Assembly (NCBI RefSeq): GCF_024343575.1
Contig: NZ_RJUA01000015.1
Span: forward strand, 1-64,000
Reading direction: 5' to 3'
DNA: 64,000 nt
Origin: Lacihabitans sp. LS3-19
Lineage (GTDB): Bacteria; Bacteroidota; Bacteroidia; Cytophagales; Spirosomataceae
The notes beneath the pieces are model-generated. The model saw nothing but the letters and a program-made list of their open reading frames with translations, was not told the origin of the DNA and searched no databases. Below, one piece after another: positions 43,664 through 53,339 of this stretch. Numbering within the stretch: the first letter of the stretch is position 1; each line of letters starts with the position of its first letter. The translations under genes and the position numbers were made by a program.

Positions 43664-43690
43664 AAAATCACCTAAAAAAAGGTGATTTTT
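43664..43690 (-). terminator. Rho-independent terminator
   Basis: AATCACCT (43666-43673) pairs with AGGTGATT (43680-43687); on the minus strand it is followed by a T run. It closes the csbD/coiled-coil/PorT/small-TM unit transcribed from 45.2 kb. Confidence 0.8.
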
Positions 43691-43726
43691 CTAATTACAA
43701 ACCCACTATAATAAAAACTATTCAAC

Positions 43727-43858
43727 TTAGTAATTGTGTTTATTCGACTTGCGAGTATGTTTTAACCATAAATCGTGCATGTTGGTTAAATTAAATATCT
43801 CATAGGCTGCGATAATAAGAAGGGCAATAATTAAAAATAAATGCAATGGAAAATTCAT
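43727..43858 (-). CDS. Small single-helix membrane protein, 43 residues
   Basis: A short open frame beginning MNFPLHLFLIIALLIIAAY, one membrane helix (about 4-20) and a basic His/Lys-rich tail ending KSNKHNY. It lies 27 bp after the PorT-like gene and before the operon terminator. It has no known family that I recognise; the clean helix and placement support a real gene. Confidence 0.55.
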   Translation of the reverse strand: MNFPLHLFLIIALLIIAAYEIFNLTNMHDLWLKHTRKSNKHNY

Positions 43859-43885
43859 GTTATTGGTGCCTATGGCAAATAGTTG

Positions 43886-44515
43886 TTAAATTACATTAAA
43901 TCCCAAAGTCAAAGCTCCCCAGGCATTTTTATAACGCGGGTTGGTTGAGGTACCATCTCCGTTGTTATTCTGAAGTTCCATTCCTACTCTCGCACCAATT
44001 ATCAATTTGCTTATATTTACATCCACTCCGCCTACCAATCCTAAAATATTCTTTCTGATGTTGGTGTTGTCAAATTGCTGAATTTGTTCTGAGGTAAAAA
44101 CTGAGTTTTTAAAAACATCTTTTTGCTTCATCAAAAATGAATATTGAGGTCCAGCTTTTATGGTCAAAAAATTCGATGGTTTGATGGAAATAAACAAGGG
44201 GATGTCTATATAATCCGTGGTTCTGGTTTGGCTGAATGTTATCCCTCCTAAAGTTCCAGAAGAATTGTAACCTTTTTGAGAAAATAAGATTTCGGGTTGA
44301 ATTCCAAGAAATTTACCTATGGGTATGCCCATAAACAAACCTCCAGTAAATCCTATTTTGTAATCTGCTGTAAAAACTTCACCTGTTTTATCGTAAATGT
44401 TTGAAATGTTAGCACCGGCTTTTAAGCCAATTTTAAATTTAGAACGGTCATCTTGGGCCATTGATTTTAAGGTGAACAATGTCAAAACTCCAAGTGTAAT
44501 TAATATCTTTTTCAT
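43886..44515 (-). CDS. PorT-family outer-membrane beta-barrel protein
   Basis: A 209-residue protein with a signal peptide (residues 1-20, MAQ end) and a small barrel: KFKIGLKAGANISNI, GFTGGLFMGIPIGKFLGIQPEILFSQKGY and the last strand GALTLGFNVI are typical of the outer-membrane beta-barrel / PorT family. Function unknown. It follows the coiled-coil lipoprotein by 46 bp in the csbD unit. Confidence 0.88.
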   Translation of the reverse strand: MKKILITLGVLTLFTLKSMAQDDRSKFKIGLKAGANISNIYDKTGEVFTADYKIGFTGGLFMGIPIGKFLGIQPEILFSQKGYNSSGTLGGITFSQTRTTDYIDIPLFISIKPSNFLTIKAGPQYSFLMKQKDVFKNSVFTSEQIQQFDNTNIRKNILGLVGGVDVNISKLIIGARVGMELQNNNGDGTSTNPRYKNAWGALTLGFNVI

Positions 44516-44561
44516 GTTATTTGTGTTTTTTTGTTAAAAAAAGTCATGTGGACAACCAACC

Positions 44562-45026
44562 CTATTTTTTTACGTTTTTCACCGTAAAGTCTTTTAATGA
44601 ATTACCCAATTCTTCCATATCATGGCTGAATTCTTTTTTAAATTTATCCCAGTTTTCTTCTGTGTCAGATTTGGCATTGTCTAGTTTCAACCGCATGTCT
44701 GAATTTTTCTTTTCAAGCGATGCTACTTTTTCTTGATATTCTTTTTTAGCTTCTGCTTTTTGATCAGCTATTCTTGCATTAAATTCTTTAATACTCGCTT
44801 CGTTTGCACTTAGTTGAGTTTTGCTTTCTTCTTTGTATTTTTCAACCTCAGCCAAATAATCATCTTTGGCATCTTTGAGGTTTTCTGTGGCGTCTTGAAG
44901 ATTAGATGTCGCCTCATTCATCTCTATTTTTTCATCACCAGATTCCTCTTTCGGTGAGTTACAACTCAAGGCATACATTCCCAAAATAATTGATAATGCT
45001 ATCCACTTATTAATTGAAATTTTCAT
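44562..45026 (-). CDS. Coiled-coil lipoprotein
   Basis: A 154-residue lipoprotein (YALSC lipobox, Cys22). The mature part is one long charged coiled coil (about 35-150) rich in Glu, Lys and Ala. Such proteins may span between membrane and peptidoglycan. It lies between csbD and the PorT-like gene, consistent with an envelope-stress role (inference). No family name is recognised. Confidence 0.78.
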   Translation of the reverse strand: MKISINKWIALSIILGMYALSCNSPKEESGDEKIEMNEATSNLQDATENLKDAKDDYLAEVEKYKEESKTQLSANEASIKEFNARIADQKAEAKKEYQEKVASLEKKNSDMRLKLDNAKSDTEENWDKFKKEFSHDMEELGNSLKDFTVKNVKK

Positions 45027-45044
45027 GTTTTTTTTAATTAAATT

Positions 45045-45233
45045 TTATAATCCTGATATGTATTCTTGAATTTCCGCTTTGGTTTTGCCAAGTTTCGCTT
45101 GGATTCTTCCCCACATTTCTTCTTGTTTTCCTTCTGCAAAAAGTAGGTCGTCGTCCGTCAAAATTGCGAATGATTGCTTAAGTTTTCCTTTAGTTTCTTC
45201 CCAGTTGCCTTTTAGCTCGCTAATGTTTGTCAT
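45045..45233 (-). CDS. CsbD-family stress protein
   Basis: A 62-residue protein: LKGNWEETKGKLKQSFAILTDDDLLFAEGKQEEMWGRIQAKLGKTKAEIQ is the CsbD signature (W-x-x-x-K-G-K-L-K; L-T-D-D-D-L; the mid-portion G-K-x-E-E-x-x-G). It leads a unit with the coiled-coil lipoprotein, PorT-like protein and small membrane protein, and has promoter site B directly upstream. Confidence 0.92.
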   Translation of the reverse strand: MTNISELKGNWEETKGKLKQSFAILTDDDLLFAEGKQEEMWGRIQAKLGKTKAEIQEYISGL

Positions 45234-45256
45234 TGTTTGTCTTATTATTTATGATA

Positions 45257-45321
45257 CAAATGACGCTAATGTTTTAGCTTTTATCTTACACAATAAAAAT
45301 TATAATTTACAGAATTCACAC
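45257..45321 (-). promoter_or_regulatory. Regulon promoter site B (direct repeats)
   Basis: On the minus strand GTGTGAATTCTGTAA (45321-45307) and GTGTAA (45291-45286), 21 bp apart, then 25 bp to TTTG (45260-45257). The csbD ATG is 24 bp beyond, giving a short leader. The -7 box is GTCATTTG, weaker than site A. Confidence 0.72.
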
Positions 45322-45391
45322 ATTTTAAGATGCTGTAAATCAAATATTTGAATGACAATTTAGTTTTTTTTTTAAAAGTATTTAAATAAAA

Positions 45392-45425
45392 AAAACCTTA
45401 AAACAATTGAGTGTTTTAAAGTTTT
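45392..45425 (-). terminator. Rho-independent terminator
   Basis: A long A/T-rich stem (45392-45404 with 45412-45425) with a minus-strand T run after it, 26 bp past the stop of the PorT-like gene at 45451. Confidence 0.7.
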
Positions 45426-45450
45426 CTTTCCAAGGATTCAATTGATGTTT

Positions 45451-46056
45451 TTAATCTCCAACAGGGAAACTTAGTCCGACGTTTAAGCTAAAATTAATAT
45501 TGTGATAATTTAGCTTAGAGGCTTTGAAAATGTCATTCAAACTTCCTCCTAGACCTGCGTCTAAGTTTAGCCAAGTCCTAGATTTTACTAAAATATTAAG
45601 TCCAGCTCCTCCTTGGGCTCCAAAGTCAATCGGAGTATAGGCTGACTTTTTGTCGCTACCAAGTATGTCGTCACCAATTTTGTTTTTGGCTTTCAACAAT
45701 CCACCAAAATATGGCCCTGCATATAATTTTGGTCTAATTTTATCGCCATTGTTGCCGAAAAAATAAATTGCAGACAGCGGTAATTGAATGTAGTGCAGAC
45801 GAATTAAATCACTGTTGTCGGTATAGTTGGCTCCTAATTGCGAATATAAAAGTTTAGCCCCGACTCCAAAATGTTCGTTTATACTATAATTGGCAAAGCC
45901 CCCAATCGACATGCCAGCTATGGCTTTCGTTACCACTGAGTTTTGAATTGAGGAAATGTTTATGCCCACCATAGGGCCTACGGATAAAGTTTGTGCGATA
46001 CTCTGAAATCCAAAAAACGAGAGTAGGCAGATAGATAGAAGTGTTCTTTTTAACAT
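45451..46056 (-). CDS. PorT-family outer-membrane beta-barrel protein
   Basis: A 201-residue protein with a signal peptide (ending SIAQ, about residue 21) and a small barrel (VGPMVGINISSI, GGFANYSINEHFGVGAKLLYSQLGANY, SLNVGLSFPVGD). It resembles the protein at 43886 and belongs to the outer-membrane beta-barrel family. It is monocistronic under promoter site C and ends at its own terminator. Confidence 0.88.
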   Translation of the reverse strand: MLKRTLLSICLLSFFGFQSIAQTLSVGPMVGINISSIQNSVVTKAIAGMSIGGFANYSINEHFGVGAKLLYSQLGANYTDNSDLIRLHYIQLPLSAIYFFGNNGDKIRPKLYAGPYFGGLLKAKNKIGDDILGSDKKSAYTPIDFGAQGGAGLNILVKSRTWLNLDAGLGGSLNDIFKASKLNYHNINFSLNVGLSFPVGD

Positions 46057-46085
46057 TATTTTGGTGTTTATTTTTTATTACCCTA

Positions 46086-46150
46086 CAAAGGTGAGTATTA
46101 ATAATCCCAAAGAGTTACACAATAATTCATAATGTTTACATGATTCTCAC
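46086..46150 (-). promoter_or_regulatory. Regulon promoter site C (direct repeats)
   Basis: On the minus strand GTGAGAATCATGTAA (46150-46136) and GTGTAA (46120-46115), 21 bp apart, then 25 bp to TTTG (46089-46086) in CACCTTTG. The barrel gene starts 30 bp further on. Confidence 0.72.
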
Positions 46151-46199
46151 TTTACATGTTTTAAAATAAATGTAAAATTAAAAATAGACTTTTTGTATA

Positions 46200-47294
46200 T
46201 TAAGGGGTCTTAGTTCTTTTAAAAAGCTTGTTGAAAACTCGGTTAAATCTTCCTTCCCTTTTTTTCTTTGAAGACAAATCACCGATTAAAAAACCGTAAG
46301 GTTTTAGTGGCTCTACATGGTCACAGACGATTTTTATCATGGCTGTAATCGGTATGGCTAATAAAATACCCGAAATACCCCAAATCAAATCGCCTACCAC
46401 AAGAGCAATAATAGTAAATAGTGGATTGATTTTTACCTGTGCACCTAAAATGAGGGGTTCTAATATCCAACCTTGGATAAACTGTACTATGCCATAAGTA
46501 ATAACTATACCTAATAGCATAGTAAAACTACCTCCATGTATCGCCGAAACCAAAACTGTTAGGGTAGTACCTGTGATGTTACCTATAAATGGAATGATCT
46601 CGAGAAGGCCACAAAGAATGGCAAAAAATATGGGATTTTGGACGCCAAGAATGCTAAAACCTATGCTATACATAATCCAAAGTAGGAAAATCATTTTTGA
46701 AAGTCCCAATAAATATTGTTGAGAAACTTCTGTAGTTCTCTTTAAAATTTTCTCTAATTCTATTTTCTGATTGTCTTTGGTGAGTTTCAGAAAAAAAAGT
46801 TTGATATGCGACCTAGAATATAATAGGAAAAAGAAATACGCTAGAACTAAAACTAAATTTGTAAACAAAGACTTGAGAGAACCTACCGTCATCTGCATAA
46901 GGTCAGTTAGCGAAGGTTGCTCGTTTTGGAATATTTCGGATTGTTTTTTAAAAGAAATACTCCAATGATCAAAAATAAAAGTTTGTGCTTCGCTTAGGCT
47001 TTCAATTGCTTTCTGTTTTAGCATATCAAAATCGTCTAAAAGGCTAGAGATTTTCCAAGTTAATAATGATATAAGAATTCCAAAAGCTATTAAAAGAGCC
47101 AACAGACTAAAAGTTGCAGCCAAAGCTCTGGAGATTTTGTTACGTTCTAACCAATTTGAAAAAGGCAAAAATAAAGTCGCTAATATGCCGCCAATCACAA
47201 TGGGCATTAGAAAAGCTTTGCCCAAAATCAGAGTAGCGATTACTAAAAATAGTACCGTCAGTTTCTTGATTAATGAAGATATGTTGATAGACAT
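46200..47294 (-). CDS. AI-2E-family membrane transporter
   Basis: A 364-residue polytopic protein. Membrane helices near 9-42 and 60-82, a soluble stretch near 85-140, and further helices near 145-160 and 195-330 (GLLEIIPFIGNITGTTLTVLVSAI, VGDLIWGISGILLAIPITAMIK) match the AI-2E / PerM family. Substrates vary and include signalling molecules and Na+/H+. It follows the P-type ATPase by 4 bp and so forms an operon with it. Confidence 0.92.
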   Translation of the reverse strand: MSINISSLIKKLTVLFLVIATLILGKAFLMPIVIGGILATLFLPFSNWLERNKISRALAATFSLLALLIAFGILISLLTWKISSLLDDFDMLKQKAIESLSEAQTFIFDHWSISFKKQSEIFQNEQPSLTDLMQMTVGSLKSLFTNLVLVLAYFFFLLYSRSHIKLFFLKLTKDNQKIELEKILKRTTEVSQQYLLGLSKMIFLLWIMYSIGFSILGVQNPIFFAILCGLLEIIPFIGNITGTTLTVLVSAIHGGSFTMLLGIVITYGIVQFIQGWILEPLILGAQVKINPLFTIIALVVGDLIWGISGILLAIPITAMIKIVCDHVEPLKPYGFLIGDLSSKKKREGRFNRVFNKLFKRTKTP

Positions 47295-47298
47295 TTAT

Positions 47299-49794
47299 TT
47301 AGATTTTTACCTGACTTCTTTTTATTGCTTTCACTATTTCGTACCATAGAACACTCAGCATTCCTACACCTACACTTAAACCAAATTGCTCCATATTCAT
47401 TATTTCAAATTGGAAGAAAACGGTGAGTGGTTTCACAAAAATCATTAGGGCAGTTATACTAATTGTGATAAGGATAATAAGTAAAACTAAATTGTTTTTG
47501 TACCGTAGTGTGGTAAATATTGAATAGTAAAAGGAACGATTTACGAGCGTAAGCATTATGTTAGCTGTAATTAAAGCAGTGAAAATCATTGTTCGAGTTA
47601 TGGCTTCGTTGAAATTATTGTAAACTGCATATTGATAAGTAAACATGGTGCCTAGTGTAATAACCAAACCTTGAATTATGCTGGTTGTCAGTTCTTTCCA
47701 ACTGAAAAAAGTATCAGTAAACGGTCGAGGTTTTATTTGCATGGTGTTTTTCTCCATTGGCTCATTTTCATATATAATAGAGCATGTTGGCCCCATGATC
47801 AATTCTAAAAAAATGATATGAACGGGCGAAAAGATATTTGGATAAATCCAACCAAAGGCCAAAGGCAAAAACACCGTGAGGATAATAGGAATGTGTATAG
47901 AAATGATATATTGAATTGCTTTTTTGAGATTGGTATATATTTTCCTTCCCATTGCCACGGCCACTACCATTTTTGATAAATCGTCTTTTAGAAGTATTAG
48001 CGAAGCAGCCTCTTTAGCAAGTTCTGAGCCTTTTTTGCCCATCGCTATGCCTATATGAGCTGCTTTGAGTGCTGGGCCGTCATTTACACCATCGCCAGTC
48101 ATGGCTACTATTTCGTTTTGTTTTTTTAATGCTTCTATTATTCGCAGTTTCGCCTCAGGAAACATCCTCGTGAAAATCTCTGTTTTCTTGACTTTTTTTC
48201 CAAATTCAGCATCTGAAAGTTTCATTAATTCATGTCCTGTTACAGTGTTTTCATATCCTTGGAAACCGATTTGTTTGGCAATAGAAACAGTAGTAGCTTC
48301 ATTATCGCCAGTTATGATTTTTACTTTGATTCCAGCATCATAAAAATCTTTCAAGACTTTGGTAATGTTATGTTTCGGCGGGTCATAAAAAGCCAAAATT
48401 CCTTTGAAGCTGAATTTGAATTCTTGCTGTGTTTTAGGGAAATCATTGCCAGTAAATGTGCTTTCTCCAACACCCAATACTCTGTAACCTTCTGTGGTGA
48501 AGGTTTTTATGGCGGCATTTATTTTTTTGATTTCTTCGGTATCAAGACCTGAAACCTTCATTATAGCTTCAGGAGCTCCTTTTGCCGCAATTATCCTGTC
48601 TCCATTCTCTTTTTCAAAAATATGCGTCATCATAGGCGGAGTCCCACCTAAAGGATATTCATGGATGATTTTGAATTGTGGACGTTCATCACTTTCGATT
48701 GTCTGGCTGTACGTAGTATGTAAAGCTACTTCCATGGGGTCGAACGGAATCGGTTCGGAGGCAAACATGGCTATTTTTATCAGGTGCTTTTCAGTTTCAT
48801 TTGGCTTATTCTTAGGGTCGAATATTTTATCCGAGCCAAAATCATAAAGCCTTGCCAAATCCATTTTGTTTTCGGTCAATGTGCCTGTTTTGTCGGTGCA
48901 AATTACAGTAGCACTTCCTAGCGTTTCTACGGTTTTCATTTGTTTTACAACAATTCCATTTTTCATCAATCGCCATGCTCCCAAGGCCATAAATGTTGTG
49001 AAAGCAACAGGTATTTCTTCTGGCAAAATGCTCATCGCCAAGGTAAGAGATTGAAGCAAACTGTTGAGTATTTCTTTTGAATGAATATAATTGATAGCCC
49101 AAACTATTAGAAATACAATTACACCTAAAACAGCCATTTTCTTCACGAAATTGGCTATTTGGAGCTCCAAAGGTGTTTTTTCTTCCTCTATATCCTCTAA
49201 AGATTTTCCTATTTTTCCGAGTGAGGTTTCGTTGCCTATAGCGGTTACGGTAGCTATTGCCAAGCCACTTACTACGTTTGTGCCTTTAAATATTTGATTG
49301 TTTTCGGAGTTTTTAGAAACCGCCATCGATTCCCCTGTCAAGATCGATTCATTCACTGAAAAATCATTGGATTGAATAATGATTCCATCTGCCGGAATAG
49401 CTGTTCCTTCCTCTACTATCATGGCATCGCCCTGCACCAGTTCTTCACTTTTTATCTCTATTTTTTTTCCATTTCTTATGACTTTACACTTGGGATTAAT
49501 GTATTCTTTGAGTTTCTCGAGAGCATTTTGGCTTCGAGCACTTTGGTAAAGAGAAATACCCGATTGGAAGATGATAGCAGCGGCCAGAAATATCCCATCG
49601 CCTGTTTTACCACTTACAAAATATATAATTGACGCCACCAAAAGCATAATTACCATTGGGTCGTTTGCAAGGCTTTTTATGACTTTCCAAAATCCATTTT
49701 CTTTTTTGAAATCCAATGAGTTTAGGCCGTATTTTTCCCTAGCTTCGAGCACTTGTTTTTGGGATAAACCTTTGATATTATTATTTTCTTCCAT
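47299..49794 (-). CDS. Cation-transporting P-type ATPase
   Basis: An 831-residue P-type ATPase. TGES (LTGESMAV), the phosphorylation motif DKTGTLTENK, TGDN and GDGVNDGPALKAA are all present; the M4 motif reads PEEIP, like the P2A group that moves Ca2+ or other divalent/monovalent cations, though the exact ion is not certain. The N-terminal SQKQVLEAREKYGLN is the cation-ATPase N domain. About ten membrane helices; complete. Co-transcribed with the AI-2E gene. Confidence 0.92.
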   Translation of the reverse strand: MEENNNIKGLSQKQVLEAREKYGLNSLDFKKENGFWKVIKSLANDPMVIMLLVASIIYFVSGKTGDGIFLAAAIIFQSGISLYQSARSQNALEKLKEYINPKCKVIRNGKKIEIKSEELVQGDAMIVEEGTAIPADGIIIQSNDFSVNESILTGESMAVSKNSENNQIFKGTNVVSGLAIATVTAIGNETSLGKIGKSLEDIEEEKTPLELQIANFVKKMAVLGVIVFLIVWAINYIHSKEILNSLLQSLTLAMSILPEEIPVAFTTFMALGAWRLMKNGIVVKQMKTVETLGSATVICTDKTGTLTENKMDLARLYDFGSDKIFDPKNKPNETEKHLIKIAMFASEPIPFDPMEVALHTTYSQTIESDERPQFKIIHEYPLGGTPPMMTHIFEKENGDRIIAAKGAPEAIMKVSGLDTEEIKKINAAIKTFTTEGYRVLGVGESTFTGNDFPKTQQEFKFSFKGILAFYDPPKHNITKVLKDFYDAGIKVKIITGDNEATTVSIAKQIGFQGYENTVTGHELMKLSDAEFGKKVKKTEIFTRMFPEAKLRIIEALKKQNEIVAMTGDGVNDGPALKAAHIGIAMGKKGSELAKEAASLILLKDDLSKMVVAVAMGRKIYTNLKKAIQYIISIHIPIILTVFLPLAFGWIYPNIFSPVHIIFLELIMGPTCSIIYENEPMEKNTMQIKPRPFTDTFFSWKELTTSIIQGLVITLGTMFTYQYAVYNNFNEAITRTMIFTALITANIMLTLVNRSFYYSIFTTLRYKNNLVLLIILITISITALMIFVKPLTVFFQFEIMNMEQFGLSVGVGMLSVLWYEIVKAIKRSQVKI

Positions 49795-49925
49795 TGGATT
49801 TGCCTGAATTTTTGTGAACAGAATATTGAAAAACTAATTTAAAATGAAATTATGAGGAATGTTATGAAGTTTTTCATATCAATTTATGATTTGAGAGCAA
49901 AATATTAAAAAAGTCTTTTGAAGTG

Positions 49926-51632
49926 TTATTTTTTAGAAGTTTCGAAAATTTCCTCCGAAAGTCTTTTGTCAAAATCGTAAATATCATTTCTGAAATTTAG
50001 CTGGCCCGTATGATCTACCCAGGCACTTAGATACACGATGAAAACTGGAACTTTTGGCTCAACTTTTATTTGCTGTTCTTTGTCGGTTTCTAAAACCTTG
50101 TCTATATTTTCAATTTTCCATTTTGGGTCATTTCTTAAAATATACTCAGCCAGAGATTTTGGATTTTGAACCCGAATGCATCCATGACTAAAAGCTCTTT
50201 GGTTTTGTCCAAATAGACTTTTTGCTGGAGTGTCGTGGAGGTAGATGCTGTAATTGTTTGGAAATAAGAATTTTATCTTTCCTAAGGAATTGTTTTTGCC
50301 AGGTTTTTGTCTGAAACTATATGGCGTATTACCCGAATATTGCGACCAGTTTACTGTATTTGGATCTACAAGTTTACCATTTCTAGAAACTTCCATATTG
50401 TTTCTTGTCAAATACGATGTCCCTTTTTTTAGTTTCGGCAAAATCTCGTTGTCAACTATACTCTGTGGAACACCCCAATATGGATTTAAAACAACTGTGG
50501 CTAGTTCTCCTTTAAATATGCTCGTTTTAGTTGCAGTTTTTCCCACTACCACATTTGCATCAAAAACTTGTTGGCCTTTTTCGAAAACATGAAGTTTAAA
50601 TTCAGGAATATTCACCAGCAAATAGTCCGACTCGATTTTTTCTGGCAGCCATCGAAGTCTCTCTAGGTTTACCATCATTTGCTTTATTCGGTCTTCGATT
50701 GGCGTATTTATTTGAGCTAAAGTTTGGCTGTTGAGTTTGCCATTTGACACCAAGCCCATTCGCTTTTGAAAGTTAGAAAGAGCAGTTTTTAAATCTTCAT
50801 TAAAAACCGCCGAAGTGTCTTTATTCTTTAAATCTTGGTAAAAAAAGAGAAAGTTTTTTACTTGTCTGATGCTTGCCGAAGTATCTTTTAGTATCAGTTC
50901 TTTTTTATCAATCTTAATCAAAGGAAAACTCACAGTCCTTTGTAAATTTTTATAAAAAGCCAATTGCTCTTTCAATAATTTATAATACTGATTTACAGGC
51001 TCTTTTACATTTGGATTTCCAGAGTCAGAAACCAGTGAATCTAATGTAGTTAGGTAATCCTTTTTTTTACGAGGAATAAACCACTCGAGGTCAAAAAGGT
51101 CTTTCTGGATTCCTCCGTAGGCTTTTTCTGCAAACCTGAAATAATTGGTTGTAAGAAACAATTCAATCGTATTGGAGTCTTCCTCATTTATTTTTTGATG
51201 GTCTTGATGAGCTAGATTGATTAGCGAGTCAATCTTTTGAATATCAAAACTTTGGTCGTCAAAAGTTTGAATATAGGAACTGAGTTGGTTATAAAAAATA
51301 TGGCTTGCTTCAGTAATACCTTTGGCATTGAACCAGGCCAATTGGTAAGCTCTTCTAGCATAAAACTGATTGGTATATTCTCGTATGGAGTCTTCTACTT
51401 GATATTTGTTATAAAATGAGTAAAGTTGGCTAGTATCAAGTTTTATTTCGCTGAAATTAATTCCAGAATAAATGGCAGTATCGGGCAAAAAACCTTCTTT
51501 ATGGTTTTTTTTGCAGGCATTTAAAGAGAAAACCGTGCTTGGAAGTACAAAAAGAGAAATGAAAAATATGAATAGTTTTTTGGCTATTGGAAAATTTTTA
51601 AAACTACGAATGTATGTAAAGTAAACTTCCAT
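49926..51632 (-). CDS. L,D-transpeptidase with peptidoglycan-binding region (YcbB-like)
   Basis: A 568-residue protein with an N-terminal membrane segment (about 18-38, then Cys40), a helical domain, a peptidoglycan-binding domain 1 ([28 protein letters not shown], near 284-312), and the YkuD catalytic domain ending [26 protein letters not shown], with catalytic Cys in SHGCIRV. It cross-links meso-DAP residues of peptidoglycan. Its start overlaps the end of the upstream transpeptidase gene by 29 bp, so the two are translated as a unit. Confidence 0.93.
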   Translation of the reverse strand: MEVYFTYIRSFKNFPIAKKLFIFFISLFVLPSTVFSLNACKKNHKEGFLPDTAIYSGINFSEIKLDTSQLYSFYNKYQVEDSIREYTNQFYARRAYQLAWFNAKGITEASHIFYNQLSSYIQTFDDQSFDIQKIDSLINLAHQDHQKINEEDSNTIELFLTTNYFRFAEKAYGGIQKDLFDLEWFIPRKKKDYLTTLDSLVSDSGNPNVKEPVNQYYKLLKEQLAFYKNLQRTVSFPLIKIDKKELILKDTSASIRQVKNFLFFYQDLKNKDTSAVFNEDLKTALSNFQKRMGLVSNGKLNSQTLAQINTPIEDRIKQMMVNLERLRWLPEKIESDYLLVNIPEFKLHVFEKGQQVFDANVVVGKTATKTSIFKGELATVVLNPYWGVPQSIVDNEILPKLKKGTSYLTRNNMEVSRNGKLVDPNTVNWSQYSGNTPYSFRQKPGKNNSLGKIKFLFPNNYSIYLHDTPAKSLFGQNQRAFSHGCIRVQNPKSLAEYILRNDPKWKIENIDKVLETDKEQQIKVEPKVPVFIVYLSAWVDHTGQLNFRNDIYDFDKRLSEEIFETSKK

Positions 51633-52212
51633 TTGCTAACACAGGTACTACCTGCGGAATTAAGTCGTTTGGCAATGCTGGGCAGCCGAAGCTTCGACCC
51701 AGACGGCCGTGTTTTTGTACAAACGCCGAGCTAACGTAATCGGCACCGTGAATGATGATTTCACGCTTGCGTGCGTTATCATTTATTCCTTTTTCTAAAC
51801 CAAATAACAAAAGTGCCTTGCCATGTTTTGGGCTTATGATTTCATCTCCAACTAAATAAAAACCCAAACTACTTTGGTGTGAGTCCATTTTGTTTGAGAA
51901 TGACTTAGCCATCATCTCTCCCGAGTTTTTGCCATGAGCCACCAAAGACTTAAACAATAATTTCTTTTTATCAAGATCAATCACAAAAAAACGTTCCTGA
52001 TTTGACGGTAAACTAAAATCAACTATCGTAACAATGTTTTTTTTAGGCTTAAACTTTTCAAAACCGTCTAAAGATTTTTGAAATGTTTCGAAATTTATCA
52101 CTCCCGTTATTTTACAATCATCATAAAGCTGTTGCTTTTCGTTTATGGTTTTTGTTGGTGCAGAAGTAAATATGCTTAGAAATATTGATAAAACCAAATA
52201 ATTGAAAATCAT
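51604..52212 (-). CDS. Murein L,D-transpeptidase catalytic-domain protein
   Basis: A 202-residue exported protein (signal about 1-19). [46 protein letters not shown] and [13 protein letters not shown] (catalytic Cys) match the YkuD_2 family. It is a distinct type from its neighbour: single-domain and without a peptidoglycan-binding module. The two overlapping genes suggest that cell-wall cross-linking is one output of this stress island. Confidence 0.9.
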   Translation of the reverse strand: MIFNYLVLSIFLSIFTSAPTKTINEKQQLYDDCKITGVINFETFQKSLDGFEKFKPKKNIVTIVDFSLPSNQERFFVIDLDKKKLLFKSLVAHGKNSGEMMAKSFSNKMDSHQSSLGFYLVGDEIISPKHGKALLLFGLEKGINDNARKREIIIHGADYVSSAFVQKHGRLGRSFGCPALPNDLIPQVVPVLANGSLLYIHS

Positions 52213-52405
52213 TGAATTGTAATTTGATGTACAATAAACAATAACTTTTCAAATTTGCAATTCATTGTATTTCAGGATGATAATATTTTTTCAATGTCAT
52301 TTCCTTTAGATTAAATTAGATTTTTTAAAGTAAATATTTCTTGCCTTGTTAAATGATAAGGTTTTCGCTCTTTCTCTTTTGAAAAATCATGAGACGAATT
52401 CTGGT

Positions 52406-53023
52406 TTATTTTTTCGAAATAAAGCCTTCTTTTATCATTCTTTTTTGTAAAACTTTAGCTATTTCATTTGTCATTTTATCAACACCATCAGGGTTTACAG
52501 TTTTTGTTTCGCTGGTCCAAATAATTTGGTCTTCCAAAATCGAGAATATTGCAACTTCTACAGTAAAAATCTTAGTTGTTAAATAATATCCATCTCTGAT
52601 ATCGCCTGGCCAATGTCTGTAATAATAATTGGTAAAGGAAATCGGATTGCCAGGATATATTCCAACATAACTAAGGGTATATATTCTTTCTCTTTCCACA
52701 TCCATCAATGTCATTGTGATGGCTCCATCAAATCCATCTCCTTTTATTTTTGCTCTTAAAGCTTGTTCGTCTTTTCTATTAAATGAATCTTTCAGATAAC
52801 TGTATGAAGGAACACCTTTTCCATCCAAAAATTTCACCATTTCGTCTTCTGCTTTGCGTCTTGCATTCTCGCTTTTTAGCATCGCTACTACCAATACTTT
52901 TTTTAGACTTTGGATATCTATCTGCTTGTCGGGCTGTTTCCAACTACTCGCTATTTTGGTTGTTTTGCACGAAAATAGTATTCCAAAACTTAAAATTATT
53001 ACTGCTATTGCACTATTCTTCAT
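52406..53023 (-). CDS. Conserved lipoprotein (DUF4136-like)
   Basis: A 205-residue lipoprotein (FSC lipobox, Cys19) with TKIASSWKQPD after the signal, then an alternating fold (KKVLVVAMLKSENARRKAEDEMV, FDGAITMTLMDVERERIYT, VEVAIFSILEDQIIWTSETKTVNPDG). The layout resembles DUF4136-type lipoproteins, which have no known role. It lies 30 bp downstream of the YXWGXW gene and is probably in the same operon under site D. Confidence 0.72.
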   Translation of the reverse strand: MKNSAIAVIILSFGILFSCKTTKIASSWKQPDKQIDIQSLKKVLVVAMLKSENARRKAEDEMVKFLDGKGVPSYSYLKDSFNRKDEQALRAKIKGDGFDGAITMTLMDVERERIYTLSYVGIYPGNPISFTNYYYRHWPGDIRDGYYLTTKIFTVEVAIFSILEDQIIWTSETKTVNPDGVDKMTNEIAKVLQKRMIKEGFISKK

Positions 53024-53053
53024 TTTTTGAGATTTGTGTATTAATCGAAAATC

Positions 53054-53335
53054 TTAATTCCATCTTCCGTTCACCCAACGACTACCTTTTTTGTTAGATT
53101 TCCACTCGCCTTCGCGATAGTTTTTTTTATTTTTCGGAGCTACCCAGTGGCCATTTCTTTGGGTGTAAGTCCTCGATTTTCTATTGTATTTCCATCCGTC
53201 TCCTACCCAGACATGTTGACTACTTGGTCTCGCTGGTCTTATGCTACTTGTATATTTTGGCTTTACACTTACATATCCAGGTACGCAACTTTGTAAGATT
53301 GCGACAGTTGCCAAAATGCCTATTAACTTTTTCAT
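53054..53335 (-). CDS. YXWGXW-repeat lipoprotein
   Basis: A 93-residue lipoprotein (LQSC lipobox, Cys17). Trp/Gly repeats VWVGDGWKY, GHWVAP, GEWKS and RWVNGRWN mark the YXWGXW family. The mature part is strongly basic. Role unknown. It starts 4 bp after the upstream gene's stop, so it is co-transcribed. Confidence 0.85.
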   Translation of the reverse strand: MKKLIGILATVAILQSCVPGYVSVKPKYTSSIRPARPSSQHVWVGDGWKYNRKSRTYTQRNGHWVAPKNKKNYREGEWKSNKKGSRWVNGRWN

Positions 53336-53339
53336 ATTT

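Noticed and set aside
46151-46176. TTTACAT / ATGTAAA hairpin as terminator of the AI-2E gene
   Set aside because: Weak A/T stem next to promoter site C and without a proper T run.
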